NCBI GenBank assembly: GCA_013153145.1
Contig: JAADEY010000018.1
Coordinates: 1 to 64,000, forward strand
Length of the DNA: 64,000 nt
Reading direction: 5' to 3'
From: Thermoproteota archaeon
GTDB taxonomy: Archaea > Thermoproteota > Thermoprotei_A > Sulfolobales > Pyrodictiaceae
Under the pieces are notes generated by a model, which saw nothing but the letters and a program-made list of their open reading frames with translations, was not told the DNA's origin and made no database searches. Position 1 is the stretch's first letter, and the number at the start of each line of letters is the position of its first letter. The position numbers and the translations under genes are program-made. Below, piece by piece: positions 16,318 through 23,895 of the stretch.

Positions 16318-17512
16318 TCAATGCCTCCACAACGGTATCGGGGTCAGCGCTGAGAGTAATAATCCTCGTCTTCCCGTAGCGCCCCCTACTCACAATCCTT
16401 GCATTGATAACCCCGAGCATGTCAAGTTCATTAATTATATCGCTCACCCTCCTCTGCGTGACCGGGTCAATACCTATCCGTTCAGCTACAAGCGAGTAGG
16501 CATTGTAGAGCTCACCCGTGGTCGTCGACTTGACACCCCTCCACCTAAGCAGTACGAGCGACAGGAGCACGATCCGAGCCTGCAGGGGGAGTGAGCGAAT
16601 CACCTCAAACACCCGATCCCTCTCAATAACATCCCACGCACGCTTAACATGCTCAACACTCACACTCGAAGCACCCTCCCTCTCAGCAAGCTCCCCAGCG
16701 ACACGCAGCAAGTCAAGCGCACGCCTCGCATCACCATGAACCCTCGCGGCAAGCGCAGCACAATACTCTATCACCCCAGGCTCCAGCACGCCGGGGTGGA
16801 AAGCCTTCTCAGCCCTCTCCCTAAGAATATCCTCAAGCTGCTCAGCGTTATACGGCCTAAACACAAGCTCCTCCTCACCAAGGCTACTACGCACACGGGC
16901 ATCAAGCATATCAACAAACTTCACGTCATTCGTAATACCCACAAGCGAGACCTGCATAGCCCCCCGCGGAAGCTCATAGCCAATCCTAGTCAACTTATAC
17001 AATAGGTCGTCACCCCTACGCTTAACAAGCCAATCAACCTCGTCGAGAACAACAATCAACACCCCCCTCCTCCTCACAAGCCCCCTCACAAGCCTAGCAT
17101 AGACCTCAGCCGTCGACAACCCAGTAAACGGCACCCTCACACCAATACTGGCAGCAATATCAGCCAAGACCTTGTAGGCAGTGTCACGCTGCCTCGTATT
17201 AACATAGGCATACAGCACGTTGACACCAATACTCCTCGCCTTAGCAACAAGCCTCCTCAACACATACAGCGTGACAGCAGTCTTCCCCGTACCCGTAAGC
17301 CCATAGATGAACACATTGCTCGGCCTAGAACCCTTCAAAGCCTGTGCAAGCACACTCCCAAGACTCCTAATCTCCTCCTCACGATGAGGAAGCCTATCAG
17401 GTATATAATCGGGGCTAAGCACATCACGATCCCTAAACACCCTAGACGCCATAACCCTCTCAAACACCTCATCAAGCACATCGCCAGACACGGCCAACAC
17501 CCACCCAGACAC
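16265..17512 (-). CDS. cdc6: Orc1/Cdc6 replication initiator
   Basis: AAA+ origin-binding and helicase-loading protein, 415 residues. Seen: DYIPDRLPHREEEI (family N-terminal motif), Walker A YGLTGTGKTAVT (about 69-80), Walker B VLIVVLDEVDWLV (about 146-158), sensor 1 LVGITNDVKFVD (about 184-195), sensor 2 HGDARRALDLLRVAG (about 254-268), and a C-terminal winged helix (TTGELYNAYSLVAERIG...QRRVSDIINELDMLGVI). The start is one of several GTG codons from 17512 inward. Archaeal origins often lie beside this gene; repeats in the upstream gap (17570-17632) are described separately. Confidence 0.95.
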   Translation of the reverse strand: MSGWVLAVSGDVLDEVFERVMASRVFRDRDVLSPDYIPDRLPHREEEIRSLGSVLAQALKGSRPSNVFIYGLTGTGKTAVTLYVLRRLVAKARSIGVNVLYAYVNTRQRDTAYKVLADIAASIGVRVPFTGLSTAEVYARLVRGLVRRRGVLIVVLDEVDWLVKRRGDDLLYKLTRIGYELPRGAMQVSLVGITNDVKFVDMLDARVRSSLGEEELVFRPYNAEQLEDILRERAEKAFHPGVLEPGVIEYCAALAARVHGDARRALDLLRVAGELAEREGASSVSVEHVKRAWDVIERDRVFEVIRSLPLQARIVLLSLVLLRWRGVKSTTTGELYNAYSLVAERIGIDPVTQRRVSDIINELDMLGVINARIVSRGRYGKTRIITLSADPDTVVEALSVDPLLGRVLRRLRGRG

Positions 17513-17597
17513 CGAAGAACCCTACCCTGACAAGCCCACAGACAAGGCTTCACAGAAGACCTGGCCTCAAAAACCCCCAGCCACAAACCATCAAAAG

Positions 17598-17607
17598 CAT
17601 AAAAACC
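17598..17607. promoter_or_regulatory. TATA-like element between cdc6 and tRNA-Ala
   Basis: The sequence gcataaaaac is 29-38 bases before the tRNA-Ala gene, a good TATA position for it. On the opposite strand gtttttatgc could serve cdc6, but the distance to its first GTG (about 86 bases) is long. It sits inside the repeat-bearing gap. Confidence 0.4.
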
Positions 17608-17635
17608 CCAGCAAGCCACAAACCCGTCAATGGAA

Positions 17636-17712
<77 letters not shown>

Positions 17713-17801
17713 CCCCTACTTCTCGCCGAGATAACCGCGGCTGATGTAGACCCGACCACACTGAGGCCCCCAGGTGATGAATACGCCATCGCCTGACGCC
17801 C

Positions 17802-19052
17802 CTAGACACGGCCCAGGAGGGGGAGGTAGGTCGGCGAGACGCTCTGCTTGACCGGTCTCTCTGCATACCTGACCCTAGAACCCTTAGGGATCCTGCTATA
17901 GTTCCAGGAAGTATCTATCTTCAGGTCGTCGATCCTCAAGACCTTCGCGTGGCTCCCTATAGCATACTCGAACCTGAAGAGTCTAGGGTACCTCTGCTTA
18001 AGCCTCCTCAACACGCTCCTTATCTGGGGGCCGTCCCTGCCTACAAGGCAGCGCTCGTCGAGCGTGAGCTTGACGCTGACCCCTCTCCGCAGGAGGTTCT
18101 CTAGATCATCGATCGCCTCGGCGGTGGTGTATGCAGTTGTGACCTCAAGCACGTCGGCCGCCGCGAGGGCCAGGCTGCGGAGAGCGTAGCTCGTCACGAG
18201 TAGCCTAGCCTCTGTCCTCCAGGCGCCGATAGCTACGAGGAAGACCTTGAGCACGCAGGTGCTCGTCAGGAGCGGCTGGAGCACGCCCTCCCTGCACTCG
18301 TCAACCAGTATCGTGTCGCCGCAGACGTCAAGGCAGCTGCGGAGCCCCCGGACACCGGCCCCCGAGAGGACAGCCACCGTGTGCGGGTCGGGTGCCAGGC
18401 CGAGCTCCCTAAACACCTCAGCAACCCTCCCGCCAGCCTCAAAGCCCTCCGGGTGATCAACGGTATACGTGCCCATGATCCGTGCCAGCCCGGCCTCCGG
18501 AACCCCGCCGCCCTGCACGCTAAGCTCCGTTGCAAGCTCATACACTACATCAACGCCGCTGACGTCGACTATGCCCGCATAATATAGCCTCCTATTATGA
18601 TGCCTTATCGCGCCATACACCGGCCGCACAGCACCCCTAGAGCTGAGCGCCGAGGCCTCAGCGTAGAGGACATGAGCCAACGTATGGGCAGTAACGTAGC
18701 CGAAGTACTCGAAGAGCCTCCTCATCTCATCCCACTCGCCGACACCAAGCCTGGCCAGGATGCCGGCAACAAACTCCTTCAAGTCCCGGGAGGGCTTCTC
18801 GACGAGGTAGCGGTAAGCAGCATACTTAGCCAGCACGAGATCCCTCGCAAGCCTCCCGGAGCACCTAACCTCGCTGTTAAGCATTAGGTTTACAGCAAAG
18901 TCGGTGACAACGTCCTTAAAGAACACGATCAGAGCCGGCCCTATGCTGGTCGGGGCAGCGAATGCATAGCGGCTCAGCCATACCATGTACGGAATCCTTA
19001 CCCCCCAGTAGCCCGGCCACCTCGGGAGAGCTAGCATCCCAGCTGTGCTCAC
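17802..19052 (-). CDS. Uncharacterised protein with C-terminal phospholipase-D-like motif
   Basis: 416 residues, not recognised as a whole. The last 130 residues resemble a PLD-superfamily half: ARLLVTSYALRSLALAAADV, then RRGVSVKLTLDERCL, then the HKD-type motif SHAKVLRIDDLKIDTSWN (about residues 371-388; HxKx4D followed by SxN). PLD-like proteins are nucleases or phosphodiesterases; a single motif would require a dimer. The N-terminal 270 residues (FFKDVVTDFAVNLMLNSEV, GYVTAHTLAHVLYAEASA) match no family I know. GTG at 19052 lies 12 bases after GGGGAGGGGTG. The first 137 bases overlap the upstream ORF in another frame, so it is either coupled or the C-terminal half of one frameshifted gene. 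Confidence 0.6.
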   Translation of the reverse strand: MSTAGMLALPRWPGYWGVRIPYMVWLSRYAFAAPTSIGPALIVFFKDVVTDFAVNLMLNSEVRCSGRLARDLVLAKYAAYRYLVEKPSRDLKEFVAGILARLGVGEWDEMRRLFEYFGYVTAHTLAHVLYAEASALSSRGAVRPVYGAIRHHNRRLYYAGIVDVSGVDVVYELATELSVQGGGVPEAGLARIMGTYTVDHPEGFEAGGRVAEVFRELGLAPDPHTVAVLSGAGVRGLRSCLDVCGDTILVDECREGVLQPLLTSTCVLKVFLVAIGAWRTEARLLVTSYALRSLALAAADVLEVTTAYTTAEAIDDLENLLRRGVSVKLTLDERCLVGRDGPQIRSVLRRLKQRYPRLFRFEYAIGSHAKVLRIDDLKIDTSWNYSRIPKGSRVRYAERPVKQSVSPTYLPLLGRV

Positions 19053-20517
19053 GGCCCTGAGGCACCCCTCCCCACGCGGCTGCAGTGTATTGCTGGCGCA
19101 GTATGCTCCAGACTACTTGCACAATCCCCGAGCCTCCGGGCTCCAAACACTCTTCTACACCGTCTACGGCGTACTCGTTGACGGCGAGATATAGTTTGAG
19201 TATGCATCCAGCGTAATCCAGGCTAGAATAGTTAGCGTTTTCCGCTAGCATTTTAATAGTTCTGGAAACCATAGATGCTGGAACCTTACATGGATAGTGA
19301 TGCTTCCTGTAAGAAGTAATACAGGATAGATACGCGCCCCTATACCCTCTTCCCCTACCATGAAGCTCCTCCACAACCCCTCTATAAAGACGGTAGTCGA
19401 CAGCATCAATAAGTGGGATAAAGACAGCCGTGCTCCTCAAAACACCCAGCGCACCCTCACCCATGAGTGCTGCAACCCGGTTAAGCCTCTGCACACCCTC
19501 AAGGGCAACAAGCATGTCCCATTCCCCGAATATCCTCTTCAACTCCCTAAACCCCTCCTCCCTGGCACCCCAAGGCATATGAATAAACACCATTATCATC
19601 CTCCTCCAGTTAGATGTCAGCGCCTCAACGCCATCGGCAACACTCCGCACCCCGCCACCACAGATTGTTGAGGCTGCATCCAAGCCGCCGTAGAGATAGT
19701 TACCTGCAACAACAACCCTCATACGCCCCCCAGCAACCCTCCTGGCAATACTGACAAGCGCGGCGACATGCCTCAAGCCCCATCCGTCAAGAGCCTCGGA
19801 GCCAGTGACAAGCAGGAGCCTCTTACCCCGTGCAGCTCCTCCACCAGAGAGCAGCTCCTCTGCGAGAGACGCCGGGTCGTAGACATCTACTCCAAGCCGC
19901 CCCCTCACAGACCCGTTACAGTCCAGGATCAGTGTATCCTCCGAATATACATGGGCGAGGATAGCAATCACGGTGTCAAGCCTCACACCTGGAGGCGGCG
20001 TAAGTGCTGCGTCAATACCCTCACGTATAGCCTTCAGCGTTGAGGCTAGGAGGACCGCCTCGGCTGCGCGCAGCCCACAGCGCCCCATAGAGGATAATGC
20101 TTCCTCAACCCTTCCACGATAGCCCTCAAGGAGTCTACACAGTAGCCTCCCGAGCCTACTATCGCTGCAAACCGATATGCACTCGTCATCTAGGTCTACT
20201 ACTGGTATCTTGGCGACATAGTATTCGACGCCCTTGGATGCCTCGAGGGCCCTCGAGGCGAGGTCCGCGATTATACTCCTGCATACTCCATCCCTGCACT
20301 CAATGTATCCCTCCTCTTCCAGCTCCCTCAAGATCCTGCGGTGCATCGGTGCTCGGAGGCTGTGCAGCTTATTCAGCCTGATCCAGGTGGGTGGCTTATC
20401 CAGCCTGCATAGTTGTTCATCTCTGCAGGCCTGGTGTTCGGGGCCTGCGAGGGGGTGTCCGTTCAGCTCTAGTTCTAAGCCGGCAAATTCGCCCAGAACG
20501 AGCTCTGCTGTATGCAT
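18916..20517 (-). CDS. Uncharacterised protein, partner of the PLD-like ORF
   Basis: 533 residues, not recognised. Residues about 58-83 look like a winged-helix segment (HRRILRELEEEGYIECRDGVC). The middle has alternating strands and helices of Rossmann/P-loop character (TLILDCNGSVRG, KRLLLVTGSEALDGWG, MRVVVAGNYLYG, RMIMVFIHMPWG, WDMLVALEGVQRL) but no Walker A that I can see. ATG start at 20517 after GAGGTGAG. Coding character seems to fade near residue 485; the last 45 residues, in the overlap with the PLD-like ORF, read like an out-of-frame translation. A shift of one base near the G-rich run at 19064-19077 would join both ORFs. Confidence 0.6.
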   Translation of the reverse strand: MHTAELVLGEFAGLELELNGHPLAGPEHQACRDEQLCRLDKPPTWIRLNKLHSLRAPMHRRILRELEEEGYIECRDGVCRSIIADLASRALEASKGVEYYVAKIPVVDLDDECISVCSDSRLGRLLCRLLEGYRGRVEEALSSMGRCGLRAAEAVLLASTLKAIREGIDAALTPPPGVRLDTVIAILAHVYSEDTLILDCNGSVRGRLGVDVYDPASLAEELLSGGGAARGKRLLLVTGSEALDGWGLRHVAALVSIARRVAGGRMRVVVAGNYLYGGLDAASTICGGGVRSVADGVEALTSNWRRMIMVFIHMPWGAREEGFRELKRIFGEWDMLVALEGVQRLNRVAALMGEGALGVLRSTAVFIPLIDAVDYRLYRGVVEELHGRGRGYRGAYLSCITSYRKHHYPCKVPASMVSRTIKMLAENANYSSLDYAGCILKLYLAVNEYAVDGVEECLEPGGSGIVQVVWSILRQQYTAAAWGGVPQGREHSWDASSPEVAGLLGGKDSVHGMAEPLCIRCPDQHRAGSDRVL

Positions 20518-20556
20518 ACCTCACCTCTCGGCATGTGGGGGGCAGCGTCTACTAGC

Positions 20557-20564
20557 TCTAATAA
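20557..20564 (-). promoter_or_regulatory. TATA box for the PLD-like module
   Basis: On the minus strand the gap reads ggcttattagag here, about 43 bases before the ATG at 20517, with GAGGTGAG just before the start. This argues that the module has its own promoter. Confidence 0.4.
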
Positions 20565-20615
20565 GCCTGTCTACTGCGCGTACACAGACTCGAAATAAGT
20601 GTTGAAAGAATGAGC

Positions 20616-21749
20616 TTAGGAAAATAGATCAAGCGGTAGACCCGTCAATACTCTTGGCCCACGTGCAGTAACAAGCACCATCTCTTCAAGCCTGGCGCCG
20701 AGCCCCTGAGACTCTATGTAGACGCCGGGCTCTATGGTGACAACCATACCCTCCTCTACGACATCGCTGCTCGCCGGGCCGAGACGCGGATATTCGTGAA
20801 CCTCGAGGCCAACGCCGTGGCCGAGGGAGTGTATAAAGTACTTTGCAAGTCCATGCTTCTCCAGCTCCCTTCTTGCAGCCTCGTCGACGGCAGAGGCTTT
20901 AACTCCGGGCTCCAGCCGCTCCAGGGCGGCGTTGATAGCGTCTACCAAGGCCTCAATGATGGCGCGGTAGTCGGGGCTGGGTGAGGGATACATGAATGAT
21001 CTAGTCATATCACTGCAGTATCCACCGACACGTGCACCGGCATCAATAACCACGGGCGTATTCAGCCTAAGATACCTCCTAGGAGACGGCTTCGCATGCG
21101 GATAGACGGTATTAGCTCCGAAGGCTATGATGGAGGGGAAGGCGTAGTCCTCTGCACCCCCCATCCTCATGCCGTACTCGAGGGCGGCGGCTGCCTCGAC
21201 CTCGCTGAGGAGATACCCCTCCTGGATCTCGTCAACCATGAACCGGAAGCCCTTCTCAGTGGCCTCTATAGCCCTCTTCATCAACTCGAGCTCCCACCAC
21301 TCCTTCACAGCCCTCCACTTCTCAACACTGATCCGCTTGAACCTCCTCCTGGAGCCAGCACCAAGCTTCTCGGCGGACTCCAGGCCGAGGCTATCGTAGA
21401 GTATGAGGCCCTCGGGTAGTAGCGTGTTGAGAGCGTCAACCACGCCCCTAGCCTTTACAACCCTCCCCTCCAGGTGGAAGATGTCGGGCCTACTCGTGTA
21501 CACCACAACCTCCACGGAGCCGGCCAAGCCGTTCTCGGCGACAACGTCGAGAGCCTGCCGCCTAAGGAGGGGAGGCACCAGTAGAAGCACCTCCCCGCTA
21601 CGCAGGGCGAGGAGGACGCCGGCATCATAGCCGGTGAAGTACGCCACATTAGCCGGCCTACTGACCACTGCAGCCTCAGCATTCTCGGCGAACACAGCCT
21701 CCCTCAGCTTCTCAACCCTCTTAACCAGGTGCTGACCCAGCAAGGCCAA
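20616..21749 (-). CDS. pepQ: M24 family aminopeptidase (Xaa-Pro dipeptidase type)
   Basis: 377 residues, cytosolic pita-bread metallopeptidase. The N-terminal creatinase-like domain (AAVVSRPANVAYFTGYDAGV) precedes the catalytic domain. Metal ligands are visible: Asp in VVIDAGARVGGY, Asp in CSDMTRSF, His in HSLGHGVGLEVHE, Glu in VVTIEPGVY and Glu in ARLEEMVLV. Such enzymes release the N-terminal residue before proline. The TTG at 21749 opens MALLGQHL. The upstream SLOG gene ends 26 bases before it, so the two may be co-transcribed. Confidence 0.9.
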   Translation of the reverse strand: MALLGQHLVKRVEKLREAVFAENAEAAVVSRPANVAYFTGYDAGVLLALRSGEVLLLVPPLLRRQALDVVAENGLAGSVEVVVYTSRPDIFHLEGRVVKARGVVDALNTLLPEGLILYDSLGLESAEKLGAGSRRRFKRISVEKWRAVKEWWELELMKRAIEATEKGFRFMVDEIQEGYLLSEVEAAAALEYGMRMGGAEDYAFPSIIAFGANTVYPHAKPSPRRYLRLNTPVVIDAGARVGGYCSDMTRSFMYPSPSPDYRAIIEALVDAINAALERLEPGVKASAVDEAARRELEKHGLAKYFIHSLGHGVGLEVHEYPRLGPASSDVVEEGMVVTIEPGVYIESQGLGARLEEMVLVTARGPRVLTGLPLDLFS

Positions 21750-21775
21750 CCCAGGCCTCCACCAGGCCCTACGTG

Positions 21776-22309
21776 TTAGCCGAGTCCTAGTATCCTAAGC
21801 GCCTCCGCCGCAGCCTCCCGGCATGAACCAACATACCTTATGGCCATGCCCATCCTCGGGTCAACGACGCCATCCGGGTATGCGTCCCTAAACTTGTCGG
21901 TCGGCAGCCCGGAGCATGTAACCATCACGACACTCCTACCAATACTATAGGCCGTCACAAGCTCCATTAGGGTTCCAGCGCCACCTCCCAGAGCGACAAG
22001 GACATCGCTGCTCCTAACAAGCACGACACTCCTACCCCTAACGTCCATCCCGGTACGCACGACGATAGCCTCCTCCGGGTACTCGTAGTCCTCATACTCC
22101 CTCGGAATGACCATCACGACGGGTATGCCGCGGCTTATGCACTCATCAGCTACAAGCCTCATACCACCACGATAACCCCCAAGCACCACGCCCACACGGC
22201 CACGGGCCTCTGCAAGCCCCTCAACGAACTCCTTTACGCAGCCCCTAAGCCATGGGGTCTCTCCACTATAGACGGCAACACCTATCAGCCTCAAGGCCGG
22301 GGACACCAT
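21776..22309 (-). CDS. SLOG/LOG-like nucleotide-binding protein (TIGR00725 type)
   Basis: 177 residues with a Rossmann-like fold: GVAVYSGE at the start, VGVVLGGYRGGMRLVADECI (about 39-58), and the family motif VALGGGAGTLMELVTAYSIG (about 105-124), close to the PGGxGTxxE motif of LOG proteins. LOG enzymes release free bases from nucleoside monophosphates; here the substrate is unknown. ATG at 22309 lies about 25 bases past a TATA-like gataatatc (minus strand), so the mRNA is probably leaderless. Confidence 0.8.
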   Translation of the reverse strand: MVSPALRLIGVAVYSGETPWLRGCVKEFVEGLAEARGRVGVVLGGYRGGMRLVADECISRGIPVVMVIPREYEDYEYPEEAIVVRTGMDVRGRSVVLVRSSDVLVALGGGAGTLMELVTAYSIGRSVVMVTCSGLPTDKFRDAYPDGVVDPRMGMAIRYVGSCREAAAEALRILGLG

Positions 22310-22329
22310 CCATAACCGGGTAGCAGCGC

Positions 22330-23031
22330 TTGATATTATCTGAGAGCCTTCTCACACCGGTTGATGTAGTAGTCGACAGCAGGGAGGCATCGAAAAACAA
22401 GAAGATAGTTGATGAACTGAGACGGAGAGGAGTCACGGTCGCGGTAGCTGCGCTCAACGCGGGGGACTACTACCTCCTCTCAGCAGGCAATGGAAGCCCC
22501 ATCCTCGTCGAGAGGAAGACGGTGCTGGACTTCGTCAATAGTATAAGGGATAACAGGATATGGGATCAGGCTAAGAGGCTGAGGGAGGCGGCGGCCAGCG
22601 ACGGCGCTAAGCCCGTAATCCTCCTCGAGGGCTGGCTCGGGCTCGTCGAGAAGAAGACAAAGTGGAGGATAACAGCAGTGTTGAGGATAATTGATGAGCT
22701 CACACTAGACTGGGGCATACCCGTGATACCCTCACCGAACTGGTATGCGACAGCGGCGTGGATAGCAGCGAAGGCTAGGAGCCTCGGTGAGACGGGCAGG
22801 AAGAGGGTTCTCAGGCTGCGTGTCGAGAAGAAGCCGCCCACGCTCCGGGAACGCATACTCTATGTAGCTGAGGGGCTTGTCGGCCCGACGCTCGCCAGGA
22901 GACTCCTCGAGAAATTCAAGACCCTTAGAAGGATAGCGAATGCGAGCGTAGCGGAGCTGATGACTGTTGAGGGCATCGGCGAAAAAAGGGCAAGAGAGAT
23001 CTACGCGATATTCAACACGGAGTGGTCTTAG
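22330..23031 (+). CDS. xpf: XPF/Mus81-type structure-specific endonuclease
   Basis: Crenarchaeal short XPF: a nuclease domain plus tandem helix-hairpin-helix, no helicase part. 233 residues is normal. Catalytic residues: VVVDSRE near 11-17, GDYYL near 45, and the ERKTVLDFV motif (about 60-68). The HhH region spans about 175-230 (VAEGLVGPTLARRLLEKF, MTVEGIGEKRAREIYAIF). It cuts branched DNA with PCNA in crenarchaea. TTG at 22330 is the only usual start before the catalytic Asp, although it overlaps the TATA-like element of the divergent gene. The end overlaps the ferredoxin gene by four bases. Confidence 0.92.
   Translation: MILSESLLTPVDVVVDSREASKNKKIVDELRRRGVTVAVAALNAGDYYLLSAGNGSPILVERKTVLDFVNSIRDNRIWDQAKRLREAAASDGAKPVILLEGWLGLVEKKTKWRITAVLRIIDELTLDWGIPVIPSPNWYATAAWIAAKARSLGETGRKRVLRLRVEKKPPTLRERILYVAEGLVGPTLARRLLEKFKTLRRIANASVAELMTVEGIGEKRAREIYAIFNTEWS
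22331..22340 (-). promoter_or_regulatory. TATA-like element for the SLOG gene
   Basis: tgatattatc on the plus strand (gataatatca on the minus) is centred about 26 bases before the ATG at 22309, the classical archaeal distance for a leaderless transcript. It lies inside the first codons of xpf. Confidence 0.4.
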
Positions 23032-23273
23032 CCCTCGACCTTCTCGAAGTGTATTATGCCTACCGGGCAGGCCTCGGCGGCAGCCTTGACACAGTCCTCG
23101 AGGTCCTCAGGGACTAGGCCCTCGCCGAGGGCGTCTGGCTTGACGCGGAAGTCGGGCTTAATCTGGCTCTTCCCGTCCTCCTCGTTCATCTCGAAGACGT
23201 CGGGGCATAGCGATACACATACCATGTCCGCGATGCACTGGTCCCTATCGATAGTCACCTTAATCTTCGCCAT
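23028..23273 (-). CDS. Ferredoxin, [4Fe-4S] with Asp ligand
   Basis: Small electron carrier, 81 residues. The cluster motif is CIADMVCVSLCP: Cys13, Asp16, Cys19, with the fourth ligand in ACPVG near residue 70. Asp in the second position and the extra pair Cys23 / Cys61 (DCVKAAAEA) match the Pyrococcus-type ferredoxin, where those two form a disulfide. An insertion of acidic and Gly residues (DALGEGLVPED) lies between. ATG at 23273 follows GGTGAG; a TATA-like agtattattcc (23307-23317, minus strand) lies 35-45 bases upstream. Confidence 0.93.
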   Translation of the reverse strand: MAKIKVTIDRDQCIADMVCVSLCPDVFEMNEEDGKSQIKPDFRVKPDALGEGLVPEDLEDCVKAAAEACPVGIIHFEKVEG

Positions 23274-23306
23274 AAGGGGCTCACCGGTACAAGGATGGTG
23301 CCAAGG

Positions 23307-23317
23307 GGAATAATACT
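23307..23317 (-). promoter_or_regulatory. Ferredoxin TATA box
   Basis: Minus-strand agtattattcc about 40 bases before the ferredoxin ATG, in a gap otherwise GC-rich. The leader would contain GGTGAG seven bases from the start. Confidence 0.4.
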
Positions 23318-23349
23318 GTAGCGTGAATAGTCCAAGAACCTATACCTCC

Positions 23350-23895
23350 TTAACAGAGTTTAGGTAGTAGATAAACGGTGCCATCACTGCAGCTAACCGG
23401 TTCAGCAACCCCCCGTACATAGGCGACGGCGACCGCGAGGCACACCAAGGCGTCGAACGCGTGGCGGCTCCGCGAGACCATCCTAACACTCCTCAGGCTG
23501 GCCACTAGGCGGCGGAGCGCCGAGACCGGGTCGCTGCAGCCAGAGGCCCTTAGGGCACTCCGGGGATGCGTCTCGATAACAACAATGCCGGCCTCTGACA
23601 AGAGCGCGCTGAGAACCACCCCCCTTGCCGTGAGGAGCCTCATATGCGGCCATAGTGGGGGGAGGACACGGTAGCCCATCCTCTTGAGGGCCAGGTCTAC
23701 CTCGCGGTAGCCCCTCAGCCTCCTTGGGAGGGTGAGGGGTGCATCGACGGCTACTACCCTTGCATGGGATATGCTGTCGATTAAGCTCCTCGAGTCATAA
23801 ACCAGGAATGCCTCGGCGACGCCGTTCCTCAGCACTGCAACGCCTGAGGGCCTCCGCGGCGAGCCTGCAAGATCTACTCCTGCAGCCGCGGGCAC
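23350..23895 (-). CDS. DUF429 family protein (predicted RNase H-like)
   Basis: About 181 residues from a GTG at 23895. GVDLAGSPRRPSGVAV (about 5-20) is the RNase H-like first strand with its Asp; VVAVDAPLTLP gives the second Asp; SRHAFDALVCLAVA near the C-terminus supplies the third acidic residue. The activity is a prediction for the family. A longer frame exists upstream but only overlaps the DHH gene with low-complexity Arg/Gly/Pro; the GTG gives a 22-base overlap with that gene and follows GAGGAGAAGG. Probably co-transcribed with it. Confidence 0.7.
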   Translation of the reverse strand: MPAAAGVDLAGSPRRPSGVAVLRNGVAEAFLVYDSRSLIDSISHARVVAVDAPLTLPRRLRGYREVDLALKRMGYRVLPPLWPHMRLLTARGVVLSALLSEAGIVVIETHPRSALRASGCSDPVSALRRLVASLRSVRMVSRSRHAFDALVCLAVAVAYVRGVAEPVSCSDGTVYLLPKLC

